In this document: positions 50,110-58,110 of the stretch, piece after piece
Layout of the letters: each line of letters opens with the position of its first letter
Position numbering within the stretch: position 1 is the stretch's first letter
Origin: Fodinibacter sp963747405
GTDB taxonomy: Bacteria > Actinomycetota > Actinomycetes > Actinomycetales > Dermatophilaceae
Direction of reading: 5' to 3'
Length of the DNA: 64,000 bases
Assembly (NCBI GenBank): GCA_963747405.1
Contig: CAVVFG010000007.1
Span: 489,083 to 553,082 of the forward strand
Notes under the pieces: model-generated
The model's input: the letters and a program-made list of their open reading frames with translations, nothing else
The model's database searches: none
What the model was told of the DNA's origin: nothing
Translations under genes and position numbers: made by a program

Positions 50110-50823
50110 ATGCGCCCCGCCGTCAGCACCTTCGAGTCCGCTTGGGCACAGGCGTCCAGGGCGCAGGGCTGGCTCACCCGCGAGCAGGGTCTCCTGCTCT
50201 GGCACGAGGCACGCACCCTCGGGCCGGACTCGACTGTGCTCGAGATCGGCAGCTACCAGGGCCGTAGCACCATCGTCCTGGCCTCGGCGGTCGCCGAGAG
50301 CGGTGGCCGCGTCGTGGCCGTCGACCCGTTCGTGGACGACTGGAAGTTCGGGGACCCTCGCACGAGGAGCCTGTTCGAGGCGCACATCACGGCGAGCGGG
50401 ATGGCCGACGTGGTCGACCACGTCGCCGAGTACTCGACGACGGCGCGGCCGGGCTGGACGAGGCGCCTGGACCTGCTCTTCGTCGACGGCAAGCACGACC
50501 TGTGGACAGTGCGCGACGACCTGCGCTGGGCCGACCACGTCGCGCCCGGTGGTGCCGTGCTGGTGCACGACTGCTTCTCGTCAGTGGGGGTCACCCTCGG
50601 TGTGCTCGCTGACGTGCTGTCCGGCGGCCAGCTTCGGTACGAGGGACGAGCCGGGTCCCTGGCGCTCTTCCGACGCAGTCCGTCGAGCGCGGCCGACCGG
50701 GCTCGCATCCTGCGCGAGCTCCCGTGGTGGGTCCGGAACCTGGCGGTCAAGGTCACGCTGCGGCTGCGGCTGCGGCGACTGACCAGGGCCCTGGGGCACC
50801 ACTCCCCCTACGACCCCTACTGA
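50110..50823 (+). CDS. Class I SAM-dependent methyltransferase (Methyltransf_24 type)
   Basis: 237 residues, ATG 50110. SAM motif I VLEIGSYQGRSTIVLASAV, an acidic residue in VVAVDPFVDDW, and LLFVDGKHDLWTVRDDLRWADHVAPGG (post-I region); these fit the Methyltransf_24 subgroup that often modifies sugars. C-terminus is Arg/Leu-rich. Its last 7 bases overlap the convergent gmhB. In this locus it may methylate a heptose or other glycan sugar; that is inference. Confidence 0.86.
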   Translation: MRPAVSTFESAWAQASRAQGWLTREQGLLLWHEARTLGPDSTVLEIGSYQGRSTIVLASAVAESGGRVVAVDPFVDDWKFGDPRTRSLFEAHITASGMADVVDHVAEYSTTARPGWTRRLDLLFVDGKHDLWTVRDDLRWADHVAPGGAVLVHDCFSSVGVTLGVLADVLSGGQLRYEGRAGSLALFRRSPSSAADRARILRELPWWVRNLAVKVTLRLRLRRLTRALGHHSPYDPY

Positions 50824-51359
50824 CCACCCGGCGCAGCGAGCAGCCGGTCCACGGCGTCGGCCAGCGAGTCGGCGTCCTCGCCGAGCAGCACCGTGTGCAT
50901 CCCCAGCTCCAGCGCCGGCGCCACATCGGTCGGCCTGTCCCCGACCATCGCGCACCGTGCCCGGTCGGCCCACGGCGCCGCGGCCAGCGCCGACAGGAAC
51001 ATGCCGGTGCCGGGCTTGCGGCAGTCACAGGTCCCTTCGTCATGCGGACACACCTCGATCCGGTCGAGGTGGGCGCTCGCCGCTGCCAGCAGCTCCTCGA
51101 GGCGCGCGGTCACCGCGGTCCACTGCGACCACGTCAGGCGTCGCGTCGCCAGTCCACGCTGGTTCGTCACGAGGACGACACGGCATCCGGCGCGGTTGAG
51201 GGCCGCCACCGCCGACGCCGCCCCGGGAAGGAGCTCGAGCCGCTCGGCGTCGTCGACATACCCCTCGACGCGCACGTTCAGCGTGCCGTCCCGGTCGAGG
51301 AAGACGATGTCCCAGGGGGCGCCGGGAGCCGGGGGGGCGATCAGCGCGGGCCGGCCCAT
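50817..51359 (-). CDS. gmhB: D-glycero-beta/alpha-D-manno-heptose 1,7-bisphosphate 7-phosphatase-like (HAD)
   Basis: 180 residues from ATG 51359. HAD phosphatase with DRDGT nucleophile motif (Asp22 and Asp24 in FLDRDGTLN), VLVTNQRGLA, a CPHDEGTCDC metal site typical of GmhB, CRKPGTGMFLSAL with the Lys, and MVGDRPTDVAPALE. It removes the 7-phosphate of heptose 1,7-bisphosphate. It overlaps the gmhA stop by 19 bases on the same strand, so it is the last gene of the heptose operon. Confidence 0.9.
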   Translation of the reverse strand: MGRPALIAPPAPGAPWDIVFLDRDGTLNVRVEGYVDDAERLELLPGAASAVAALNRAGCRVVLVTNQRGLATRRLTWSQWTAVTARLEELLAAASAHLDRIEVCPHDEGTCDCRKPGTGMFLSALAAAPWADRARCAMVGDRPTDVAPALELGMHTVLLGEDADSLADAVDRLLAAPGGQ

Positions 51360-51937
51360 GCCACGTCCACGGCCTCGCACCAGGCGTGCGACCACAGCAG
51401 GTGCACCTCCTGGACCCGGGGCGTGTAGCTGCTCGGCACCCGCAGCACGTGGTCCGCCAGCTCGGCAGGCACCGGGGCCGCGCCGGTGAGCAGGATCGTC
51501 GTGAGCCCGAGGCCACGGGCCACCTCGAGGGCTGCCAGGACGTTCGGGGAGGTGCCGCTGGTCGACATCGCCAGGAGCACGTCGCCAGGACGTCCGAAGG
51601 CCCGGACCCCCCGGACGAAGACCTGCTCGAAGCCGTAGTCGTTCGCCACGGCCGTGACCGTGGTGGAGGACTCGGCCAGGCTGAGCGCGGGGAGGGGCGT
51701 GCGGTCAGCGACGCACTTGCCGGCGAACTCCGCCGCCACGTGGCTGGCCATCGCCGCGCTGCCCCCGTTGCCCGCCACCAGCAGCTGGTGACCCGACGCC
51801 AGCGCGGCCAGGATCGCCCGGCCCGCTGCGTCGACGGCGGCCACGAGGGCCGGGTCGGCCAGTCGCGGGAGGAGCTCGCCCCAGCCCGCGCGCGCCTGGG
51901 CATGGAGGTCGGCGACCTGGGGGTGCTCCGTGGTCAT
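51341..51937 (-). CDS. gmhA: D-sedoheptulose 7-phosphate isomerase (SIS domain)
   Basis: 198 residues from ATG 51937 (ATGA overlap with the kinase). SIS fold: LLVAGNGGSAAMASHVAAEF (phosphate-binding loop), FAGKCVADRTPLPALSL, LLAMSTSGTSPNVLAALE, and the C-terminal VHLLWSHAWCEAVD. GmhA turns sedoheptulose 7-phosphate into D-glycero-D-manno-heptose 7-phosphate, the first committed step of ADP- or GDP-heptose synthesis. Strong call because the SIS motifs and neighbours agree. Confidence 0.92.
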   Translation of the reverse strand: MTTEHPQVADLHAQARAGWGELLPRLADPALVAAVDAAGRAILAALASGHQLLVAGNGGSAAMASHVAAEFAGKCVADRTPLPALSLAESSTTVTAVANDYGFEQVFVRGVRAFGRPGDVLLAMSTSGTSPNVLAALEVARGLGLTTILLTGAAPVPAELADHVLRVPSSYTPRVQEVHLLWSHAWCEAVDVAWAGPR

Positions 51938-52977
51938 GAGCTCGGCACCCGCCACGTGGTGACACCCTGACGGCTGAAGGTGAACTCGGACACCGTCATA
52001 CCCAACGCGATGAGCGCCTCCGCCACGAGGTGCTTGCGCTCGAACTCACACACGAAGAGCAGGTGCCCTCCACCACCGGCCCCGGTGACCTTCGCCCCGA
52101 GGGCCCCTGAGGCCAGTGCGACGTCGACGGCCTCGTCGATGAGCGGGGTGGAGATGCGGGCCGACATGCGCTGCTTCTGTGCCCAGGCCTCGCCGAGCAG
52201 GGCTCCGAACCCGGCGACCTCACCGCGGAGCAAGGCCTCCTTCATCGCGTGCGCAATGTCCTTCTGCGCCCGCATCCCGGCGAGGGCGTCGGGGTCCTGG
52301 TGCTCGAAGCGCGCCACCTGGTCCTCGATGATGTGGTCACTGACCCGCGGGTGCCCGGTGAACGCCAGGAGCATGTTGTGCTCCAGCTCGTGAAGGGTGG
52401 GCGCCGCGATGCGCAACGGGTAGACGACCACGCGTTCGGCATGGAACTCCATGAAGTTGAACCCGCCGAACGCTGCGGCGTACTGGTCCTGTAGCCCGCC
52501 CGGGATCTTCAGGTCCTCGCGCTCGAGCCGGCAGGCGACCTCGGCCAGCTCGTGGGTGGTGAGGTCCATCGCGCAGTGGGCAGCGACAAGTGCAAGCACG
52601 TTCACCACCACCGCACTCGAGGACCCGAGACCGGACCCCGGTGGGGCGTTGGTGTGGAGGAACAGGTCGAACCCGGTGGCCGGCAGCGCCCCGCGGAACT
52701 CGCGCAGCCGCGCAATGGCCGCCTTGGGCAGGTCCAGGCGCCCGTCGAACACGACGGGCTCGTCGACACCGAAGTCGATGGAGTCGCCGAAGTCCAACGA
52801 CCGCACCGTGATGACGCCGTCTCCCCGCGGGCGCAGGGTCGCGTACGCGTACCGGTTGATGGTCGAGGAGAGGACCACACCTCCCTCGCGGGCCGGGAAG
52901 GGCGGCACGTCGGTGCCACCGCCCGCGAAGCTCACTCGCAGGGGCGCCCGGGCACGCAGGGCGGCTCGCGTGGTCAT
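51934..52977 (-). CDS. hddA: D-glycero-alpha-D-manno-heptose 7-phosphate kinase-like GHMP kinase
   Basis: 347 residues from ATG 52977. GHMP kinase: N-terminal APLRVSFAGGGTDVPPF, motif 2 PPGSGLGSSSA (residues 112-122, ATP phosphate loop), and motif 3 VTGAGGGGHLLFVCE. The sequence matches the HddA type (alpha-anomer kinase for GDP-heptose), rather than bifunctional HldE. With gmhA and gmhB on either side and an HddC-like transferase nearby, the GDP-D,D-heptose route is favoured. Its stop and start overlap the neighbours as ATGA. Confidence 0.88.
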   Translation of the reverse strand: MTTRAALRARAPLRVSFAGGGTDVPPFPAREGGVVLSSTINRYAYATLRPRGDGVITVRSLDFGDSIDFGVDEPVVFDGRLDLPKAAIARLREFRGALPATGFDLFLHTNAPPGSGLGSSSAVVVNVLALVAAHCAMDLTTHELAEVACRLEREDLKIPGGLQDQYAAAFGGFNFMEFHAERVVVYPLRIAAPTLHELEHNMLLAFTGHPRVSDHIIEDQVARFEHQDPDALAGMRAQKDIAHAMKEALLRGEVAGFGALLGEAWAQKQRMSARISTPLIDEAVDVALASGALGAKVTGAGGGGHLLFVCEFERKHLVAEALIALGMTVSEFTFSRQGVTTWRVPSS

Positions 52978-53741
52978 CTGGCCCCTTCCTCCCGCGCAGC
53001 ATGGACCGTACCCGACGAGCCACCCCGAGGTCGGCGACGCAGCACCAGCAGGAGGTTCCACGTGGCCACCTCACGCAGGCCGGGGACCGAGAGCACGTGA
53101 CGGGCCAGGTCCGGCAGGTAGCGCGGGCGGGCCACGAGCAGCTCGACGTCCGGCTGCCGGCGGGCCCACCTCAGCCCTTGCGCGATGCTGACCTCGAACA
53201 GGGTGTCTCCCAACCGGTTCTTCGGCCGATGGCCGTGACGACGCTCGTAGCGGCGCGCGGCATACGGCGCTCCGAACCAGTGCCACGGTGACGCCTCGTG
53301 CGCCCCCCACGGGGACAGCCAGTTGGTGTAGCTGAGGTACAGCAGACCCCCGGGCCGGGTCACCCGCACCATCTCGTCGGCGACGCGCGCGAAGTCGGAA
53401 ACGTGCTCCAGCAGGTTGCTCGAGAACACGACGTCCACGCTGCCGTCCGCGAACGGTAGCGCGATGGCGGATCCTGCCACGCCACCGTCGGCCACCGACG
53501 AGACCGTGAGGTCGTGGTCAAGGGCGACGTAGACGGCGCCGCGGTCACGGAACGCCTGGGCGAACTGCCGGGGGCCGGCTCCGACGTCGAGGACGAGCCG
53601 GCCCTCGAGCTCGGTGAGGTCGGCCAAGGTGGCGACGGAGTCGGCCGCCAGGGCGCCGTAGAAGCGGTCGGGATCGGTCTGTTCGACGAGAAAGCTGCGG
53701 AACAGCAGCGCCGAGCGCCGGAGGCCCCGCCTCTGGGTCAC
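52974..53741 (-). CDS. Class I SAM-dependent methyltransferase (heptose operon, distal)
   Basis: 255 residues from GTG 53741, which overlaps the preceding gene as GTGA. SAM motif I LVLDVGAGPRQFAQAFRD, DHDLTVSSVADG, and LPFADGSVDVVFSSNLLEH (post-I). The middle shows a PGGLLYLSYTNWLSPWG segment, then an Arg-rich basic stretch (ARRYERRHGHRPKNRLG), so it may bind an acidic glycan lipid or membrane. Product probably a methylated sugar; substrate unproven. Ends in an ATGA overlap with hddA. Confidence 0.85.
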   Translation of the reverse strand: MTQRRGLRRSALLFRSFLVEQTDPDRFYGALAADSVATLADLTELEGRLVLDVGAGPRQFAQAFRDRGAVYVALDHDLTVSSVADGGVAGSAIALPFADGSVDVVFSSNLLEHVSDFARVADEMVRVTRPGGLLYLSYTNWLSPWGAHEASPWHWFGAPYAARRYERRHGHRPKNRLGDTLFEVSIAQGLRWARRQPDVELLVARPRYLPDLARHVLSVPGLREVATWNLLLVLRRRPRGGSSGTVHAAREEGAR

Positions 53742-54613
53742 CGGGAGCCTCGATCTGCGGTCAGGCACAGCGTGGCGCGGGTACGGGGAGCCACCATCCG
53801 CAGGCCCGCGACGAACGGGGAGGAGGCGAGGGCGGCGAGGCGCACCGGACCGCTGGCAAGCGCACCGGCCGGCCCGGGCGGTCGGACGGCCCTGACCAGG
53901 GAAGCGACGTCGACACTGAGGCTGTCGACCACCAGCCGCTCGACCCTGATGTCGGTCAGACCCGCCGCCCGCGCCATCCGGGTCAGTGACTCCGCGGTGA
54001 AGAACCTGACGTGCGTCGGGTCCTCGAGCATCCACCAGGCCGCACCGAAGGTCGACAGGCCCCACGAGTCACCGGCCGGGGTGAGGAGCACCAGCCGGCC
54101 CCTCTCGGTGAGCAGCGACGCCGCCTTGTGCACCGTCAGCATCGGGTCGGTCACGTGCTCGATGACGTGGACGCCCACCACGAGGTCGGCAGCGACAGCG
54201 CCGTCGGGGACGTCCTCCACTGTGCCCCGCCACAGGGTGGCCTCCCGGCGCACCACTTCGTCGAGCCCGACCCCGAGCTGGTCCGGGTCGACGCCAGCGA
54301 TGGTCGCGCCCTCGTCGTGGAAGCGCCGCAGCAGCGCACCGCTGCCGAAACCGATCTCGAAGACCGATGCCGGCCGGCCGGCCCTGCGCAGCGCCCGATG
54401 GGTGACAGCCGTGCGCACTGAGTCCATGGACGGGTCGCCGCCATAGGCGGCGTCGCGGTGGTTGCCCGGCGCGTCGCTCAGGGAGCGCCTCACGTGGCCG
54501 CACACGCGGCATCGATCGACCCGTCCGCCGTACCGCAGGTGCCAGGTAGCGGTGGGTCCGGAACAGATCTCACAGGGGCCGAGGGGCACGTTCGGTCGTG
54601 CTCCGCTGCCCAT
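53738..54613 (-). CDS. Class I SAM-dependent methyltransferase with N-terminal zinc-binding Cys pairs
   Basis: 291 residues from ATG 54613. The N-terminal CEIC and CRVC pairs (residues about 14-41) look like a zinc ribbon as in nucleotide-sugar C-methyltransferases. Then SAM motif I VFEIGFGSGALLRRFHDEG, a GVHVIEHVTDPM post-I segment, and ERGRLVLLTPAGDSWGL. It could be a C- or O-methyltransferase for a nucleotide sugar in the same pathway. It starts the minus-strand operon that runs to gmhB and is divergent from GT4 copy 2 (59-bp spacer). Confidence 0.85.
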   Translation of the reverse strand: MGSGARPNVPLGPCEICSGPTATWHLRYGGRVDRCRVCGHVRRSLSDAPGNHRDAAYGGDPSMDSVRTAVTHRALRRAGRPASVFEIGFGSGALLRRFHDEGATIAGVDPDQLGVGLDEVVRREATLWRGTVEDVPDGAVAADLVVGVHVIEHVTDPMLTVHKAASLLTERGRLVLLTPAGDSWGLSTFGAAWWMLEDPTHVRFFTAESLTRMARAAGLTDIRVERLVVDSLSVDVASLVRAVRPPGPAGALASGPVRLAALASSPFVAGLRMVAPRTRATLCLTADRGSR

Positions 54614-54672
54614 CCGAGTACCATAACCGAGCCTGTCGGGGCTTCCTGCCAGGGTCCGTGGAAGGGGCATTG

Positions 54673-55857
54673 GTGGGCGTCGAGCCGGTCACGAACGGCC
54701 ACCGCGCGTTGCGCATCCTCATCCTGACGTGGCGCGACGGCGACCACCCGGAGGCGGGTGGCGCCGAGGTGTACGTGGAGCGCACGTCGCAGATCCTCAG
54801 CGCGCGAGGCCACACTGTGACGCTGTTCTCCGCTGCCTTCCCCGGTGCCTCCCATCGCGTGGACCGCGGAGACGTCCGGATCCTGCGTCGAGGTGGCCGC
54901 CTGACCTGCTACCTGCGCGGCCTCCAGCTCCTGCGAGCGGTCGGCCGCGACGTCGACGTCGTCATCGACGTCCACAACGGGGTCCCCTTCTGGTCGCCCC
55001 TCGTCAGCCGCGCCCCTGTGGTGAGCCTGGTCCACCACGTCCACCGCGACCAGTGGCCGATCATCTTCGGTCCCGTCCTCGGGCGGCTCGGTTGGCTCAT
55101 CGAGTCCCGGTTGGCTCCGATCGTGTACCGCCGGTGCCAGTACGTCACGGTGTCGAAGGCAACGCAGGGCGACCTGGCGGCGCTTGGTGTCGATCTCGAC
55201 CGCATCGCGATCACCTACTCGGGCAACGACATCCCGACGGATCTTTGCTCCTACGCGGACGTCGAGCGCTCGAGTGGTCCCAGCCTGATGGTGCTGGGCC
55301 GCCTCGTGCCGCACAAGCACTTCGAGACAGCGATCGACGTCGTCGCAGACCTGACCCCGCGGTTCCCCGACCTCACCCTCGACGTCGTGGGCGGGGGGTA
55401 CTGGGACGACGAGCTTCGCGCCCACGCCACCGCCCGCGGCGTGTCCGACCGAGTCCGATTCCACGGCTTCGTCGACGAGCACACCAAGCGCACCCTGCTC
55501 TCGCGGGCGTGGGTCGTGCTCATGCCGTCTCACAAGGAGGGGTGGGGGCTCACCATCGTCGAAGCGGGCCTCCACGGGACGCCGTCTGTGGCGTTCTCGT
55601 TCGCCGGAGGTGTGACCGAGTCGATCATCGACGACGAGACCGGAATGCTCGCCGACGACGTCGCCCAGATGACGGCCCAGGTCGAGCAGCTTCTCACCGA
55701 CGCACCCCTGCGGCAGAAGTACGGCGACAACGCCCGACGGCACGCGAGGTCGTTCTCCTGGGAGAACACCACGCTGCAGCTCGAGGCAGCCCTGAACCAG
55801 GCCGTCGACGGTCAGCCGGCGCTGTCCCTACGGCCCCTGCGGGCGCCAACGACGTAG
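54673..55857 (+). CDS. GT4-family glycosyltransferase (copy 2)
   Basis: 394 residues from GTG 54673 with a ggaagggg site six bases upstream (TTG 54670 possible). GT-B glycosyltransferase with HPEAGGAEVYVERTSQILS, VVIDVHNGVPFW, VSLVHHVHRDQWPIIFG, VLGRLVPHKHFETAIDVV and EGWGLTIVEAGLHGTPSVAF (EX7E). Clear paralogue of the GT4 at 46899, but with weaker codon bias. Its last 46 bases overlap the convergent GT2. Likely adds a sugar to the growing heptose-containing unit. Confidence 0.92.
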   Translation: MGVEPVTNGHRALRILILTWRDGDHPEAGGAEVYVERTSQILSARGHTVTLFSAAFPGASHRVDRGDVRILRRGGRLTCYLRGLQLLRAVGRDVDVVIDVHNGVPFWSPLVSRAPVVSLVHHVHRDQWPIIFGPVLGRLGWLIESRLAPIVYRRCQYVTVSKATQGDLAALGVDLDRIAITYSGNDIPTDLCSYADVERSSGPSLMVLGRLVPHKHFETAIDVVADLTPRFPDLTLDVVGGGYWDDELRAHATARGVSDRVRFHGFVDEHTKRTLLSRAWVVLMPSHKEGWGLTIVEAGLHGTPSVAFSFAGGVTESIIDDETGMLADDVAQMTAQVEQLLTDAPLRQKYGDNARRHARSFSWENTTLQLEAALNQAVDGQPALSLRPLRAPTT

Positions 55858-56642
55858 GCGCCGGCCTCGAGGCCACGCAGCCCGAGCATCCCCACGGACT
55901 GCAGCGGCCGGTGAGCCAGGAGCCGCCAGTTGCGCAGGTATGAGCGGGCAACGGTCACACCCTGTCGGGTGACCTCCCCCTCATGGCTGTCCGCGAAGGC
56001 AGGCAGGCTGCGCCCGTAGTAGTAGCGCTTCTCCATGACCGAGCTGATGGTCAACCGGCCCTCGTCGTGGTCGACCAGCACGGGCGCGAGCTCGATGCGG
56101 GCGCCGGCAGCCCGCATGCGCAGGCGCAGGTCGGCGTCCTCCGGCCCCGACATCGACAGGGCGAAGCCCCCGTCCCCGGTCAGGATCTCTCGGCGGATCA
56201 GTCGGGGGTTGTGGAGCAGTGGGTCGTCGAGGTAGCACTGCCGCTCGAGAGCGCGACACGCGGTCCAGAACCCGGCACCGATGGTGCGTTCGGGCAACGC
56301 GATTCCGACCGCGCCCGTCGTCGCCGCCGTGTGCAGCGCCTCGGCGACCGTCTCGGGGGGCATGATCATGTCGCTGTCCAGCCAGAGGACCCACTCGCCT
56401 CGAGCCAGCTCGATGCCGCGGTTGCGCTGGGCGCTGCGCTCGGGACCCCCCGCCACGACGGTGTCGGCGAGCCGCTCGGCGATCGCCCAGGTCGCGTCGC
56501 CGCTGCTGTTGTCCACGACGATGAGCTCGATGGCCGGGTGCGTCTGGCGACGGACCGAGGTGAGGCACTCCTCGATCGTCCGCTCGTTGTTCCGGGTGGG
56601 GACAACGACGCTGACCAGGACGTGGCTCGCGGATTCGGTCAC
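55812..56642 (-). CDS. GT2-family glycosyltransferase
   Basis: 276 residues from GTG 56642. GT-A fold with VSVVVPTRNNERTIEECLTSV, LIVVDNSSGDATW, the sequence AQRNRGIELARGEWVLWLDSD (DxD-like Asp cluster) and GFALSMSGPEDADLRLRMRAAG. No membrane helix, so it acts at the inner leaflet with other enzymes. Good ribosome site (gaagga-like) upstream. Divergent from the flippase gene; converges on GT4 copy 2 with a 46-bp overlap. Confidence 0.9.
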   Translation of the reverse strand: MTESASHVLVSVVVPTRNNERTIEECLTSVRRQTHPAIELIVVDNSSGDATWAIAERLADTVVAGGPERSAQRNRGIELARGEWVLWLDSDMIMPPETVAEALHTAATTGAVGIALPERTIGAGFWTACRALERQCYLDDPLLHNPRLIRREILTGDGGFALSMSGPEDADLRLRMRAAGARIELAPVLVDHDEGRLTISSVMEKRYYYGRSLPAFADSHEGEVTRQGVTVARSYLRNWRLLAHRPLQSVGMLGLRGLEAGAYVVGARRGRRDSAG

Positions 56643-56802
56643 CGCTGACTCCTTCTCGTGTGTACACCGACTCGGTGACCGTCATCGTCGATGCGGGACC
56701 GCGGTGTTCACCCTGCCCCATCATCGCGTGACGTGATGACCCGGGTCCCGTCCCACCCGATGGATCCGCCGCCCAGCCAGGTGCCTGCCGGTAGCCTGAC
56801 CC

Positions 56803-58110
56803 GTGACCATGGTGGATCGAGTCGTTGTGAGCCGTCACTCCCGAGAACGCCCCTTGGGCAGGACGGCCTTCGGCGACGCCCTGCTCGGCCTCGGCATGGC
56901 CGCGGCGAGCGCCATGAGCTATGTGTTCGTCGTCATCCTGTCGCGGGCCCTCGGGCCTGCCGACTTCGGCGGGTTCTCCTCGTTCAACAGCATCGGCCTG
57001 GTGCTCGCCATCCCCGCCGCCGCGTTCCAGGTGCTCTATGCACGCAGGGTCGCGCGTCGAGGACCCGCAGCGTTCGACCTACGGCTGCCTCTCCTCGTCG
57101 GTGCTGTCGGATGCCTGCTCACCATCGCCCTCTCCCCCGTCCTGGCCCACCTCACCCGAGTCGACTCGGTGGTGCCCCCCATCGTCGTGGCGCTCGGGTT
57201 GCCCGCCTTGATCGTCAACGGTGCCCTGATGGGTGGACTGCTCGGGATGGGCCGCATCGGTGCCCTGTCGCTCGCTTACGTCGCTATCGGAGTCAGCCGG
57301 GTGCTGGCTGCGACGACCGCCGCCGTGGTGGGTTTCGGCCTCACCGGTGCACTGGCGCTGGTGAGTCTGGCCACCTGCGTCATGGCGGCGATCCTGTGGT
57401 GGTTCTGCCGTGGTGAAGCGCACCTGCGGTGGTCCGCCCCACGCGGAGCCCCGGGCGCCGTCGTGGGTTCGCTGTTCCGGTCGAACTCCGCGATCGGCGT
57501 CCTGATGGCGTTGACCACCATCGATGTGGTGCTTGCGCGGTACGTCCTGGCGCCGGTCGAGTCCGGGGAGTACGCCCTGATCTCCACGCTGGGCCGCTCG
57601 CCCATCTGGGTGACGCAGTTCCTCGCCCTCGCCCTCATCCCGACCTTGGCCACCTCCGGATCGCGCCGCTCGATCCTGCGTGCCGGCGGTCTGGTGCTCG
57701 GCGTGTGTCTCGTCGGCACCACCGTGGCCGCGATGGCGCCGAAGCTCTGGATCGGCCTGCTCGGAGGGTCTGCCTACCACGCTGCCGAGGACCTGCTGCT
57801 CCCCTACCTCGCGCTGGGAACACTCCTCGCGCTGGTCCAGGTCCTCGTCATGGCCGAGATGGCGCAGGGTCGCCACCTTCTGGTCAAGGTCGCCTGGCTG
57901 GCGGTGATCCTCGAAGTGGTCCTCTGCCTCACCTACGCGCGCGACAGTGCCTTCCACGTCCTCGGGGCCGCGATAGTGGCAGCGAGTCTCGTGGTGGTCG
58001 TCGGAGTCGCCGAGCTCGTGCTCGGGATTCGGCAGGAGCCGGAGCCGCCGGCCACGACGACGTCCGGTTCGCCCCTGATCGCCTCGCACCGCGGTCAGGG
58101 TGACGGATGA
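56803..58110 (+). CDS. Polysaccharide flippase-like membrane protein (MOP superfamily)
   Basis: 435 residues from GTG 56803 (ATG 56809 possible), about twelve helices. N-terminal TAFGDALLGLGMAAASAMSYVFVVILSRALGP and LGPADFGGFSSFNSIGLVLA fit Wzx-like / oligosaccharide-flippase proteins of the MOP superfamily; the central SNSAIGVLMALTTIDVVLAR motif is also typical. It probably flips lipid-linked glycan units across the membrane. ATGA overlap with the HddC-like gene shows it is translated with the sugar-nucleotide enzyme. Confidence 0.87.
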   Translation: MTMVDRVVVSRHSRERPLGRTAFGDALLGLGMAAASAMSYVFVVILSRALGPADFGGFSSFNSIGLVLAIPAAAFQVLYARRVARRGPAAFDLRLPLLVGAVGCLLTIALSPVLAHLTRVDSVVPPIVVALGLPALIVNGALMGGLLGMGRIGALSLAYVAIGVSRVLAATTAAVVGFGLTGALALVSLATCVMAAILWWFCRGEAHLRWSAPRGAPGAVVGSLFRSNSAIGVLMALTTIDVVLARYVLAPVESGEYALISTLGRSPIWVTQFLALALIPTLATSGSRRSILRAGGLVLGVCLVGTTVAAMAPKLWIGLLGGSAYHAAEDLLLPYLALGTLLALVQVLVMAEMAQGRHLLVKVAWLAVILEVVLCLTYARDSAFHVLGAAIVAASLVVVVGVAELVLGIRQEPEPPATTTSGSPLIASHRGQGDG

